A stretch of 64,000 nt of DNA from Streptomyces albus subsp. albus (GTDB taxonomy: Bacteria > Actinomycetota > Actinomycetes > Streptomycetales > Streptomycetaceae), in contig NZ_JODR01000014.1 of assembly GCF_000725885.1 (NCBI RefSeq), forward strand, positions 62,001 through 126,000. The letters are read 5' to 3'. This document shows, in pieces, positions 1-8,054 of the stretch. A model generated the notes under the pieces. The model saw only the letters and a program-made list of their open reading frames with translations, was not told the DNA's origin and searched no databases. Made by a program: the position numbers and the translations under genes. How positions within the stretch are numbered: position 1 is the stretch's first letter; each line of letters begins with the position of its first letter.

Positions 1-180
1 GTGGACGGGTGGGGCGGCGCGGTCGTCGCCACCCCGCGCCGCGGGGGCGTCCGGGCCGGTCACCGGCCGCGGTGCGCCAGGAACGGATGTGCCGTCCGGG
101 CGCCGGTCAGCGGGACCCGCACCGGCCATGTGCCGCGCGGAAGCAGGCCGTTCGGACGGCGGGCGCCGGTCGCCGCTCAT
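1..180 (-). CDS. Partial ORF downstream of the O-antigen ligase, unidentified
   Basis: An ATG at 180 overlaps the stop of the upstream ligase gene (ATGA, 180-177) and opens a frame of 60 codons that runs off the window edge. The N-terminal residues (MSGDRRPPSERPASARHMAG and on) are Pro, Arg and Ala rich and match no family I know. No Shine-Dalgarno is visible, so translation would rely on coupling. Third-position GC is lower than in neighbouring genes, so this could also be non-coding sequence after the operon. It is listed only because of the overlap geometry. Confidence 0.3.
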   Translation of the reverse strand, partial: MSGDRRPPSERPASARHMAGAGPADRRPDGTSVPGAPRPVTGPDAPAARGGDDRAAPPVH

Positions 181-1952
181 CGGGCCGGCCCGTTCGCGGG
201 CGACAGCGCCCACCACGTGGCCAGACCGGCGGCGAGGGCCGTCAGCACGGTCGAGGGGCCGCCGATGTCGCCGTAGAAGAAATTGATCACCTGCCACACG
301 AGAAGCCCGACGGCCACCAGCCCGCAGTCCGCGGTGCGTCCGTGCCGCGCGGCCCCGAACCGGCGCAGACCGCACACCAGCAGCACCCCCCACGAGCCGA
401 CGAACGCCACCGCACCGATCAGCCCCTGCTCGCTCAGGACGAGCAGATACATGTTGTGCGGCGACAGCAGCGGCTCCCGCTGGAAGGACACCCCCGCACC
501 GGCGGTGTCGCTGCCGGACGACAGGGCCAGCGGCGCGTGCGCGTCCCGGTGCGCCGGGAACCCCTTCGGGCCGACACCCGTGGCCGGGTCCTGACGCCAC
601 ATGTCCCACGCCGCGCTCCACAGGCTGTACCGGTCGGTGACCGACTGGTCCGGTGAGTCGGACACCTCGGTGATGCTGTGCAGCCGTTCCCCCAACTGCG
701 CGGAACCGACGCCGAAACCGCCGACCAGTACCACGCCCGCCGCCGTCAGCGCCGCCAGTACCGCGACCGCCGTACGGACGCCGCGCAGCAGCAGAAGCAG
801 TACGCACGCCAGCACGGTCGCGATCCACGCGCCCCTGCTGTACGAGAGGGCCAGCGGCACCACGAACACGGCGGCGCAGACCAGGGCGCACGGCCGCAGC
901 CGGCGGTGCGCCCCGGCGGGCGGCGCCAGGGCGAAGGCGAACGCGATCATCAGCCCGTAGGAGACGACCGTCGCCATGCCCATCACGTCGAGCGCCCCGA
1001 ACGTGCCCACCGCCCGGATGTCCTGGCCCATGTAGGAGGCGCCCGTGCGGGTGGTGGCCTGTACGACACCGACCGCCCCCTCGGCCAGGGCCAGCACCAC
1101 GATCGCCGCCGACACCAGCCGGGCGTCGCGGGCGTCCCGCAACGACAGCAGCACCGCACCCGGCACCAGGACGAACAGTTGCAGATAGCGCACGAAACCG
1201 GGCAGGCTCGCTGCCGGATCGTGGGAGGCGACCGTCGCGACGGCGAACGCCACGGCCGGGCCGCCCAGGACGAGCGCCGCCAGCGGAGTGAGCGGGGACG
1301 GCACCGCGCGGCCCGGCCCTGCGGCCGTGGACCGCCGGCGGCGCAACAGCGCCAGGACGCACCAGACGACCAGCACGCCCGAGGCCAGATCGGCCGGGGT
1401 GCTGCCGCCCGGCCCTTCCGGGCCGGGCGGGACGCACAGCAGCAGCACCGTCGCCACGACCGGCACCACGGGCCCGTACGAGAACCGCCGGCCGGCCGCC
1501 TCCCCGGGTGCGGCACGCGGCGCCGGAACGACACCGCCGGCCTCCCGCACCACGCCGCCGGGCGCGCCTGCCACCCTGTCGGCGCCCGGCGCCGGGGGGC
1601 CGGCCGCGCTTGTGGGGCTGTCGGCCTCGAGTACCGCGCTGCCGGGCGGTTCTGTCGCGTTGTCGGCCTCGCGTGCCGTGGCGCCGGGTGCCTTCGCCGT
1701 GCCACCGGCAGCCCTTGGCGCGGCGGCGTCGTGCGGGGTGGCGGCACGGGCCGGCTGTGCGGCCCCGCTGGTTCCGCCCGTTCCGCCGGTTCCGCCCGTC
1801 CGGGGCCGGGTGCCGTCGGTTCGCGGTCCGCTTCCGCTACCCGCCTGGGCCGTCCGTCCGGCTCTCGACGGGCCCTTCCCCGCCTCGGGGAGGGACGGCC
1901 CGGCCTTCGACTGAGGCGAGCCTTCCGGCTCTGCTTGCCCGGTCACCGACAA
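177..1952 (-). CDS. O-antigen ligase/polymerase family membrane protein (Wzy/WaaL-like)
   Basis: Polytopic membrane protein likely to polymerise or ligate lipid-linked oligosaccharides on the outer face of the membrane. Roughly the first 165 residues are hydrophilic, Pro/Ala/Gly rich and low in complexity. They are followed by about ten hydrophobic segments. A large loop contains SLWSAAWDMWRQDPATGVGP and HNMYLLVLSEQGLIG, the typical Wzy_C/O-antigen-ligase pattern (a conserved G-x-G-x motif before the loop, then the HNxYL motif). A TTG at 1952 has GGAGGG seven bases upstream. A GTG at 1946 overlaps the sugar-transferase stop as GTGA and is the alternative start. It is the third gene of a minus-strand exopolysaccharide operon. 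Its N-terminal stretch looks like diverged copies of the adjacent minisatellite. Confidence 0.85.
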   Translation of the reverse strand: MSVTGQAEPEGSPQSKAGPSLPEAGKGPSRAGRTAQAGSGSGPRTDGTRPRTGGTGGTGGTSGAAQPARAATPHDAAAPRAAGGTAKAPGATAREADNATEPPGSAVLEADSPTSAAGPPAPGADRVAGAPGGVVREAGGVVPAPRAAPGEAAGRRFSYGPVVPVVATVLLLCVPPGPEGPGGSTPADLASGVLVVWCVLALLRRRRSTAAGPGRAVPSPLTPLAALVLGGPAVAFAVATVASHDPAASLPGFVRYLQLFVLVPGAVLLSLRDARDARLVSAAIVVLALAEGAVGVVQATTRTGASYMGQDIRAVGTFGALDVMGMATVVSYGLMIAFAFALAPPAGAHRRLRPCALVCAAVFVVPLALSYSRGAWIATVLACVLLLLLRGVRTAVAVLAALTAAGVVLVGGFGVGSAQLGERLHSITEVSDSPDQSVTDRYSLWSAAWDMWRQDPATGVGPKGFPAHRDAHAPLALSSGSDTAGAGVSFQREPLLSPHNMYLLVLSEQGLIGAVAFVGSWGVLLVCGLRRFGAARHGRTADCGLVAVGLLVWQVINFFYGDIGGPSTVLTALAAGLATWWALSPANGPAR

Positions 1953-3958
1953 GGGAGAGCCCTCCGGATCTGCCGGCCCTGCGTTCGGCTGTGCTTGTCC
2001 GGCCTCCGGCTGTGCTTGCCCGGCCTCCGGCTGCGTTTTCCCGGCCTCCGGCTGTGCTTGCCCGGCCTTCGGCTGTGCTTGTCCGGCCTTCGGCTGTGCT
2101 TGTCCGGCCTTCGGCTGTGCTTGTCCGGCCTTCGGCTGTGCTTGTCCGGCCTTCGGCTGCGGGCGCGGTCCTCGATGGAGGTGTCGCCGCGCAGGCCGTA
2201 GACCTGCGCCAGCCCGGTGATGCCCACGGGCGTGCGGTGCCGCTGGGCGTAGCCCGGGTGCCGTTCGCTGAACTGCCGCACGAAGTACGGGCGTTCCGGG
2301 CGCGGCCCGACCAGACTCATGTCGCCGCGCAGGACGTTCCACAACTGTGGCAGCTCGTCCAGGGAGGTGCGGCGCAGCAGCCGGCCGATGCGGCTGGTGC
2401 GCGCGTCCCCGGCGACCGTCCAGCGGGTGGCCGCCTCGTGGTCGTCGGTGGGGCGTACGGTGCGGAACTTCAGCAGGCTGAAGGGGCGTCCGCCCTGTCC
2501 GATGCGTTCCTGGCGGAACAGCACGCCCGGTCCGTCCAGCAGTCTGACGGCCAGCGCGCAGGCGCCCAGCAGCGGTGCGGCCAGTACCAGGGCCGGGGTC
2601 ACCAGCGCCAGGTCCAGCAGGCGCTTGCGCAGGCCGGTGCGCGGGCGTGGGCAGTCGAGCACCAGCCGCCGGCAGCTGAAGCCCCACAGGTGTGCGTCGT
2701 CGGGCCGGCCGTCGGGCCCGGCGTGCCCGCCGTGTGCTCCGAGTGCGCAGCCCGGCCGTACCAGCCAGCCGGTCACGCCGCGTTCGCCCAGCAGTTGGGC
2801 GAGCGCGGCGGTCTGCGGGTCCTCCCAGGGCGAGCCCACGAAGACGACGTCCTGCACCGCGCTGCGCGTCACTTCCTGGGCGACCTCCTCCAGCGTCGCG
2901 ACGACCGGCAGGGTCCGCGCCTCCACATCGGCCCGGCCCGCGCGCGGGCCGTCCGTGCAGGGCAGGTCCTCGCAGGGCACGGACGTTCCCGCGGCAGGGG
3001 TGCCCTGGACGGCGAGGGCGTGCTCCGCCGCGGGGGCATCGGCGGGCGCACCCTGGCCGGTGTGCGCCGCCACGCTGTGCGTCTCCGCGCGGTGGCCGGG
3101 TCCGGCCTGCGCGCCGGGCTCGGCGATGCCGGGCTCGGCTTCGAGGGGCAGCGGTGCGGTGTCGCCGCGGACGGTGCGGCCGGGCACGCTGTCGTGTCCC
3201 GGGCCGGGTTCGACGAGGCCGACGGGCCGCAGTCCGTAGCGGGGACGGTCGGTGAGTGCCGCGGTGACCGCACGGGCGGTCGGGCCCCGGCCCACGACCA
3301 GGGCGGTGCGCGGCCTGCGCAGTCCGCGGCGGCGGTGCAGGGTGTGGACGAGGGCCCGCCCGGCGCAGGCGAGGGCGGCGGTGCCGGTGATGCCGGCCAG
3401 CATGCCGCACAGGGAGAGGGTGCCGGTCCAGCCGTAGGCGACCAGCACCGTCACGCCCATGCACCAGGCGGCCACGGAGCGGGCGGTGAGGGCGGGCAGT
3501 TCGTCGAGGGCTTGCGGGTCGAGGCCGGGCCGGTAGAGCCCGGCGCGTCGGCAGGTGGCCAGCAGCCCGGCGGTGACGGGTGGCAGCAGCAGCGGTGCGG
3601 CGTCGGCTCCGGCGCAGGCCAGGACGGCGACGGTGGCGGCCGTGGCGTCGGCGGCGGCCAGCGGGAGGGCGGTGGCGCGGCGGCGCCGGGCGGCGGCCTT
3701 GGGTCCCGCCACCGGCAGAGGGCCGCGTGCGGACGGCACCAGGGGCGGTGGCAGTCGTTGCGTGTGGTGTGCGCTCTCGCCGGTCTCCGGTCCGCCGGTG
3801 GCGACGGGGTGGGGCACGGCCGGCGCGGTGCGGGAGGTCCGGTCGGGCGGTTGAGCGTGTTCGGGGTCGGTGGGCTGTTCGGTGCCCCGGGGGAGGCCGT
3901 CCGTGGCCCCGGTGCCGCCCGGCCGGACGGGGACGGCGCCGGTGCTGTCCGGCGTCAT
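1943..3958 (-). CDS. Exopolysaccharide polyprenyl-phosphate sugar transferase, tail replaced by repeats
   Basis: Initiating transferase that moves a sugar-1-phosphate from a nucleotide sugar onto undecaprenyl phosphate (PglC/WbaP/CpsE type). It has 671 residues. A low-complexity N-terminus is followed by hydrophobic segments, a nucleotide-binding-like region (TALVVGRGPTARAV), and the catalytic bacterial-sugar-transferase domain: KRLLDLALVTPALVL, FRQERIGQGGRPFSLLKFRT, TSLDELPQLWNVLRGDMSLV, GPRPERPYFV and GITGLAQVYGLRGDTSIEDR. Family members normally continue after EDRAR with a conserved membrane-proximal segment (FDNxYIExWSLxxD). Here that segment is absent and the protein runs into SRRPDKH repeats. 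The ATG at 3958 overlaps the GT4 stop (ATGA). Activity of this tail-altered form is uncertain. Confidence 0.88.
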   Translation of the reverse strand: MTPDSTGAVPVRPGGTGATDGLPRGTEQPTDPEHAQPPDRTSRTAPAVPHPVATGGPETGESAHHTQRLPPPLVPSARGPLPVAGPKAAARRRRATALPLAAADATAATVAVLACAGADAAPLLLPPVTAGLLATCRRAGLYRPGLDPQALDELPALTARSVAAWCMGVTVLVAYGWTGTLSLCGMLAGITGTAALACAGRALVHTLHRRRGLRRPRTALVVGRGPTARAVTAALTDRPRYGLRPVGLVEPGPGHDSVPGRTVRGDTAPLPLEAEPGIAEPGAQAGPGHRAETHSVAAHTGQGAPADAPAAEHALAVQGTPAAGTSVPCEDLPCTDGPRAGRADVEARTLPVVATLEEVAQEVTRSAVQDVVFVGSPWEDPQTAALAQLLGERGVTGWLVRPGCALGAHGGHAGPDGRPDDAHLWGFSCRRLVLDCPRPRTGLRKRLLDLALVTPALVLAAPLLGACALAVRLLDGPGVLFRQERIGQGGRPFSLLKFRTVRPTDDHEAATRWTVAGDARTSRIGRLLRRTSLDELPQLWNVLRGDMSLVGPRPERPYFVRQFSERHPGYAQRHRTPVGITGLAQVYGLRGDTSIEDRARSRRPDKHSRRPDKHSRRPDKHSRRPDKHSRRPGKHSRRPGKRSRRPGKHSRRPDKHSRTQGRQIRRALPCR
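1984..2151. repeat. Eight tandem 21-bp units (minisatellite)
   Basis: Eight head-to-tail 21-bp units run from 1984 to 2151; on the plus strand each reads approximately TTCGGCTGTGCTTGTCCGGC plus C. The first unit and the last four are identical. The other three carry one to a few substitutions. The unit is a multiple of three, so gain or loss keeps the frame. On the minus strand the sugar-transferase frame reads SRRPDKH repeatedly; another frame reads KAGQAQP. Diverged partial copies continue on the ligase side (about 1955-1983). Confidence 0.95.
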
Positions 3959-5199
3959 CGTGCTCCCGCCCGTCGCGTCCCGGTGGCCCGGAAGGGGGCG
4001 GTGCGGGCGGCGGCCCGCTCGCGGAGCACGGCCGCGTACGTCTCCCGCACGGCGGCGGCGGTCTCGCGCACGTCGAATCCGGCCCGTACATGTTTGACGG
4101 CGGCCTCGGCGAGCTCCGCGCGGAGCCGCTGGTCGCGGGCGAGACGGGTCACGGCGTCGGCGAGCGCGACGGTGTCGTGGCAAGGCACCAGACAGGTGGT
4201 CTCCTGGCCCGGGGGCAGCAGTTCGCGGGAGCCGTCGACGTCGGTGACGACGACGGGCCGCCCGCACGCCATCGCCTCCAGCGGAGTGAGCGCCATGCCC
4301 TCCCACCGGGAGGGGAGGGCGACGACGTCGGCGGCGGCGTACCACTCGCGCACGTCGGCGGCGGCACCGGCGAAGACGACGTGCGGGGGCGCGACGCGGC
4401 GCAGCCGTGCCAGATCGGGGCCGTCGCCGACGAGGACGAGCCGCGCGTGCGGGACACGCGCGACGATCCGGGGCCAGGCGGCCAGCAGGATGTCCTGCCC
4501 CTTCTGCTCGCACAACCGTCCGACGCACACCACCAGGGCCGCCGTTGCGGGCACCCCGTACGAGGCGGTGAGCCGGGCCCGGGCGGACGCGTCGGGCTCG
4601 CCCGGGGCGAGACCGGCCGGCGGGGCGAAGCGGTCCAGGTCGATGCCGTTGCGCACCACGGCCCAGCGGGCGGCGATGCCGGCCGCCTCTCCCGTGCCGC
4701 GTTCGGCCTCGCTGACGCACAGCACCCGGTCCGCCCAGCGTGCGGCGTACCGCTCCCAGGCGCGGGCCAGCAGTGCGGTGCGACCGCGGGCGGCCTCGAA
4801 CGACCAGGCGTGCGGCTGGTGGACGGTGGGGACACGGCCGCGCAGCGCCAGCCGGGCGGCCAGCCCCGCCTTGGCGCTGTGGGCGTGCACGAGGTCGGGC
4901 CGGAGCGAGCGGACCAGCCGCCGTACGCCGTACACCTCGGCGGGGACGTGGACGCCGGGCTCGCGGACGGCCGGCCAGGAGACGACCTGCGCACCTGAGT
5001 CCGCCGCGAGGTGGGCGAGCGCGCCGCCGGGCGGGCAGGCCACGACGACGCGCAGGCCCGCGCCGACCTGGGCCCGGGCCAGGTCGGTGACGACGCGCGC
5101 CACACCGCCCGTGACGGGCTGGGCGAGGTGCAGGACGGTCAACCGTCCCTGTGGCTCGCTGCCGCGTCGTTCTGTGCACTCTGCCAGCAGTTTCGGCAT
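3955..5199 (-). CDS. Glycosyltransferase family 4 (GT-B fold)
   Basis: Cytoplasmic retaining glycosyltransferase of 414 residues, first gene of the minus-strand exopolysaccharide operon. The N-terminal acceptor domain has QPVTGGVARVVTDLARAQ, the glycine-rich loop of GT4 enzymes, and DLVHAHSAKAGLAARLA. The C-terminal donor-binding domain has VCVGRLCEQKGQDILLAAWP and the diagnostic E-x7-E motif EGMALTPLE followed by MACGRPVVVTDV. The ATG at 5199 has GGAG six bases upstream. Its stop overlaps the start of the sugar-transferase gene, implying translational coupling. The sugar donor cannot be read from sequence. Confidence 0.92.
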   Translation of the reverse strand: MPKLLAECTERRGSEPQGRLTVLHLAQPVTGGVARVVTDLARAQVGAGLRVVVACPPGGALAHLAADSGAQVVSWPAVREPGVHVPAEVYGVRRLVRSLRPDLVHAHSAKAGLAARLALRGRVPTVHQPHAWSFEAARGRTALLARAWERYAARWADRVLCVSEAERGTGEAAGIAARWAVVRNGIDLDRFAPPAGLAPGEPDASARARLTASYGVPATAALVVCVGRLCEQKGQDILLAAWPRIVARVPHARLVLVGDGPDLARLRRVAPPHVVFAGAAADVREWYAAADVVALPSRWEGMALTPLEAMACGRPVVVTDVDGSRELLPPGQETTCLVPCHDTVALADAVTRLARDQRLRAELAEAAVKHVRAGFDVRETAAAVRETYAAVLRERAAARTAPFRATGTRRAGAR

Positions 5200-5448
5200 G
5201 GACGACTCCGCCTCCCGAGATGACGCAGAGTGACCTTGACAAAATCCGACTGTCGAACCCGGGCGGCACGCCGGTCGCCTGTGTGTTTTTCCCCGACTCG
5301 TCCCACGCGTGGCGGTGCGGACGCTCGCACATCCCGCTGAGCGTCACGGCCATGGGATGCCACCCGGGCGCGCGCTTGACTGTGCGGCACGGCAGGGCCG
5401 CGCGAGGGCGGCCCGCCAAGGACGTGGCACAGAAGGGGAGAGACGGGC
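5200..5448. other. Divergent intergenic region upstream of the exopolysaccharide operon and DUF1772 gene
   Basis: A 249-bp spacer with lower GC than its surroundings near 5233-5300. TTGACA occurs at 5236-5241 on the plus strand, but no convincing -10 hexamer follows at 16-19 bp. Promoters for both divergent genes are expected here; I cannot place their start sites. Confidence 0.4.
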
Positions 5449-5949
5449 ATGCGGGAACTGCAAGGCGCCGCGCTGCTGGGAGCCGTGCTGCTCACCGGGC
5501 TGAGCGCGGGGCTCTACTACGGCTTCGCCGTCGCGGTGCTGCCGGGCCTGCGGCGGGCCGGCGACAGGACGTTCGTCGAGGGGATGCAGCGCATCAATGT
5601 GGCCATCCTCAACGGCTGGTTCCTGCTCCTGCTCGCCGGCTCGCTGCTGCTGATACTGGGCGCCGGTGCCCTGCGGCTGTGGGGCGGGGGCGGCACGGGC
5701 ACGCTGCCGTGGATCGTGGCGGCGGCGGTGCTGTACCTCGCCGTTCTTGTGATCACCATGAAATGCAACGTTCCGCTCAATGACGCCCTGGACGCCGGCG
5801 GACTTCCCGGGAGCGCGGAGGGGATGGCCCGGCTGCGTGCGGAGTTCGAGGACGCCTGGGTGCGCTGGAACATCGTCCGCACCGTCTGCAACACCGCGGC
5901 CTTCGGCTGTCTGGCGTGGGCACTGGTGCGGCACGGCAACGGCGGCTGA
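5449..5949 (+). CDS. DUF1772 (anthrone oxygenase-like) integral membrane protein
   Basis: A 166-residue protein with four predicted hydrophobic helices (about residues 7-35, 52-75, 83-103 and 140-160). It has the layout of the DUF1772 family, including GLYYGFAVAVLPGLRRAGD in the first helix region, QRINVAILNGWFL, and MKCNVPLNDAL after the third helix (the N-VPxN motif). Family members are small membrane proteins, some linked to anthrone oxidation in polyketide clusters, but most have no known role. The start has AAGGGGAG about ten bases upstream of the ATG. It is divergent from the exopolysaccharide operon and convergent with the SGNH gene. Confidence 0.85.
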   Translation: MRELQGAALLGAVLLTGLSAGLYYGFAVAVLPGLRRAGDRTFVEGMQRINVAILNGWFLLLLAGSLLLILGAGALRLWGGGGTGTLPWIVAAAVLYLAVLVITMKCNVPLNDALDAGGLPGSAEGMARLRAEFEDAWVRWNIVRTVCNTAAFGCLAWALVRHGNGG

Positions 5950-5955
5950 CCCCGC

Positions 5956-6003
5956 GCCGGGCCGTGGCGGCTCCTCCCCGCCGGGCCGTCGCGGCTACTT
6001 CCC
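5956..6003. repeat. Two tandem 24-bp units
   Basis: Two adjacent 24-bp copies (5956-5979 and 5980-6003) differ at three positions. Both begin GCCGGGCCGT. The second copy overlaps the stop codon region of the SGNH hydrolase gene (stop at 5995). It looks like a local slippage duplication between convergent genes. Confidence 0.7.
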
Positions 6004-7665
6004 GCCGAGCCCCAGCCGGCCGAACCGCAGGGCGCGGGCCATGATGTCCAGCGCCTCGTCGGCCCAGCCGATGACGTGCAGCCCGGAGGTGACGTTGCCG
6101 GGCGGGCGGTTGATGAGCGTGTCGCGGCGCACCAGACGCTCGAAGTCCACCCGCACCCGCCCGGTGCGCGGCTCGCCCCCGTACGGGGTGCGGAACTCCA
6201 CGCCGGCCGTCCGCATCACATCGACCAGTTCCTGGGCGAGGATGCCGTAGGCGACCGTCGTCGGGTGGACGCCGTCCAGGGAGAACAGTCCGCCGTCGCT
6301 GCGCGCCTCGCCGTCGCTCAGCAGGAACCGTGAGTTGGGCACCGGGTCGAGGGCCCGCAGTTCGCGGGGGAGCGGATAGGGGGTCCACCAGCCGGGCCGG
6401 GCCGTGGCGTCCTCGATGTAGCGGCGGCAGGCCAGCCGGTCCAGCAGTCCTGCCGTGTCCAGCAGGTACCAGTCCCGTCCGGCGCGCCGTGCCGTGCGCA
6501 CGACGTCGGCCATCGCGTCGTTGTACCGGTCGATCGCCGCGTCCACCGCCCGCGCCTGTTCGCCGGTCAGATGCGGGTCGCGCCGCCGGTCGAAGTCCCG
6601 GTCGCTGATCCACGGCCGGGTGTAGTACGGGAAGTAGCGGGAGCCGGCCGCGCCCTTCGCGTCCACCCCGCGCGCGACGGGGGCGATCGTCACATGGGGC
6701 ACGGCGCACCAGATCACGTGCCGGGCTCTTATCCGTTCCACCGCCTGCGCCAACTGCCCCAGTTCGGCGGCGAAGTGCTCCGGCCGCCACACCGTGAACC
6801 GGCCCTTCCTGCGCAGGTCGTCGTAGCCCGCCTCGCTCCAGACGACCTTGAGGTCCACGACGGAGGACAGCGCGTTGTTGGCCCCGAGGAAGACGATCAG
6901 CGTCTCGATGCCGTGGTCCGGATCGGGTTCGCGTGCCTCCCCGGCGTCGTCGGCCGCCCGCTCGCCCAGCACCCGTGCGGCCTCGACCTGGGTGAGGGCG
7001 CCGGCGGAGGGCGGCCGGGTGGGCAGCGCACGCAGCGCCGCGCGTTCACCGGGGTTGCCGACCATCTGCCGGATCAGATCGTCGTGCGGGGCGCCGATCA
7101 TCTTGCGGCACACGTCCGCCGACTTCTCCAGCGCGTCCCGCAGATCCCAGCCGAAGACGGCCAGATTGTGGTTGATCGCGGTCGTGGAGACCGGGGCGGC
7201 ACCCGCGCCGCGCTCCCAGTGGTCCTCGACCTTGTCCATGAAGCGGCGGGCCCGGAAGAGCGCCGCGGGCGTCTCCCACCAGTCGATGTCCTTGCCGCAG
7301 TGCTCCTCCAGCTCGCGCAGCAGCATCTCCAGGTTGAGCGGCAGTCCGCCGGCACCGTCGTAGGACGGCTGGCGGAAGTGCGCGGACCAGCCCAGCTCGT
7401 GGGCGATGATCGCGGGGTAGGACAGCCCGGTCTGGAAGACGGCGCAGCTCTGGAAGCCCTGGGTGAGGGAGTCGCCGATGGTCACCAGCCGGTTGCGGGG
7501 CTCGCCTCGCCAGGAGGCGGCCACCGGGATGCCGAGGGTGGGGTCGGTGTAGGGCGCCCCCGGCGCGGACCGGCCGGCCGCGGCGGCGCTCGCGGAGGAG
7601 GGGGACGAGGAGGATCCGGAGGCGGGGGAGGGGTTGGGTGCGGATACGGGTCGCTGTGCCGTCAT
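5995..7665 (-). CDS. SGNH/GDSL-family hydrolase
   Basis: A predicted lipase/esterase-fold hydrolase of 556 residues, long for the family. Block I is VTIGDSLTQGF with the nucleophile Ser66; the block III region reads LIVFLGANNALS, and block V is LDGVHPTTVAYG, supplying the Asp and His of the triad near the C-terminus. A low-complexity Ser/Ala N-terminus (about residues 8-36) precedes the domain but does not resemble a signal peptide. I chose the ATG at 7665; an in-frame GTG at 7725 would add 20 residues. The substrate is unknown. Confidence 0.85.
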   Translation of the reverse strand: MTAQRPVSAPNPSPASGSSSSPSSASAAAAGRSAPGAPYTDPTLGIPVAASWRGEPRNRLVTIGDSLTQGFQSCAVFQTGLSYPAIIAHELGWSAHFRQPSYDGAGGLPLNLEMLLRELEEHCGKDIDWWETPAALFRARRFMDKVEDHWERGAGAAPVSTTAINHNLAVFGWDLRDALEKSADVCRKMIGAPHDDLIRQMVGNPGERAALRALPTRPPSAGALTQVEAARVLGERAADDAGEAREPDPDHGIETLIVFLGANNALSSVVDLKVVWSEAGYDDLRRKGRFTVWRPEHFAAELGQLAQAVERIRARHVIWCAVPHVTIAPVARGVDAKGAAGSRYFPYYTRPWISDRDFDRRRDPHLTGEQARAVDAAIDRYNDAMADVVRTARRAGRDWYLLDTAGLLDRLACRRYIEDATARPGWWTPYPLPRELRALDPVPNSRFLLSDGEARSDGGLFSLDGVHPTTVAYGILAQELVDVMRTAGVEFRTPYGGEPRTGRVRVDFERLVRRDTLINRPPGNVTSGLHVIGWADEALDIMARALRFGRLGLGGK

Positions 7666-8054
7666 GTCACGCCCCGATCTGCCGTTGCCCGGGGTACCGC
7701 TGCTCGTGGCTGCGCGCCCTGGCACGGCCGTTTCCGGTGAGTACGGTGTCGTACCAGGCTCTTACCCACCGTTACACCTGTGCTGACGGCCCGTCGGCCG
7801 GCCGGCGGGAAGTGCGCTGTCGAGCGGGACGCTGCCGTGAACGCGTCCCGCTCGACGGCCACCGCCGGGGGACCCGACGGCCACGGCCCGGGGCGTACCG
7901 GAAGACGGCCGGTGCCATCCGGCCGCTCCGGGTGCGCAACTGCCGGTCTTCCCGGGCCGCATCGTCTCCCCGGACCCGGTGGACACCGCCGGCCGGCCGC
8001 TGTCCTCAGCCGTCGGGCGACGGCCGGTGGCGCGCTCCGGTGCGTCCCCCGGGG
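7666..8054. other. 389-bp intergenic stretch without a gene
   Basis: This region separates the SGNH gene from the upstream CoA-transferase gene, both on the minus strand. It holds a strong hairpin at 7819-7856 (listed separately). The sequence toward 7790 should contain the SGNH promoter. I see no ORF with coding-like codon bias. Confidence 0.6.
7819..7856 (-). terminator. Hairpin after the CoA-transferase gene
   Basis: A perfect 13-bp inverted repeat, GTCGAGCGGGACG and its complement, with a 12-nt loop, lies about 200 bp past the CoA-transferase stop. There is no U tract, which is usual for Streptomyces terminators. Confidence 0.6.

Noticed and set aside
1984..2151. Possible CRISPR array
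   Set aside because: Units are directly adjacent 21-mers with no unique spacers and are in frame with a coding sequence, so it is a minisatellite.
177..4091. Open frame extending the O-antigen ligase upstream across the sugar-transferase gene
   Set aside because: Upstream of 1952 the frame overlaps the well-supported sugar-transferase gene and has shadow-type composition; a TTG with good SD at 1952 explains the start.
1508..5233. Very long plus-strand open frame (over 1200 codons) opposite the exopolysaccharide genes
   Set aside because: It is rich in Arg, Gly and Ala without domains and mirrors the minus-strand GT4, sugar-transferase and ligase genes; a shadow frame caused by high GC.
5236..5241. 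TTGACA as a -35 element for the DUF1772 gene
   Set aside because: No -10-like hexamer lies 16-19 bp downstream on the plus strand.
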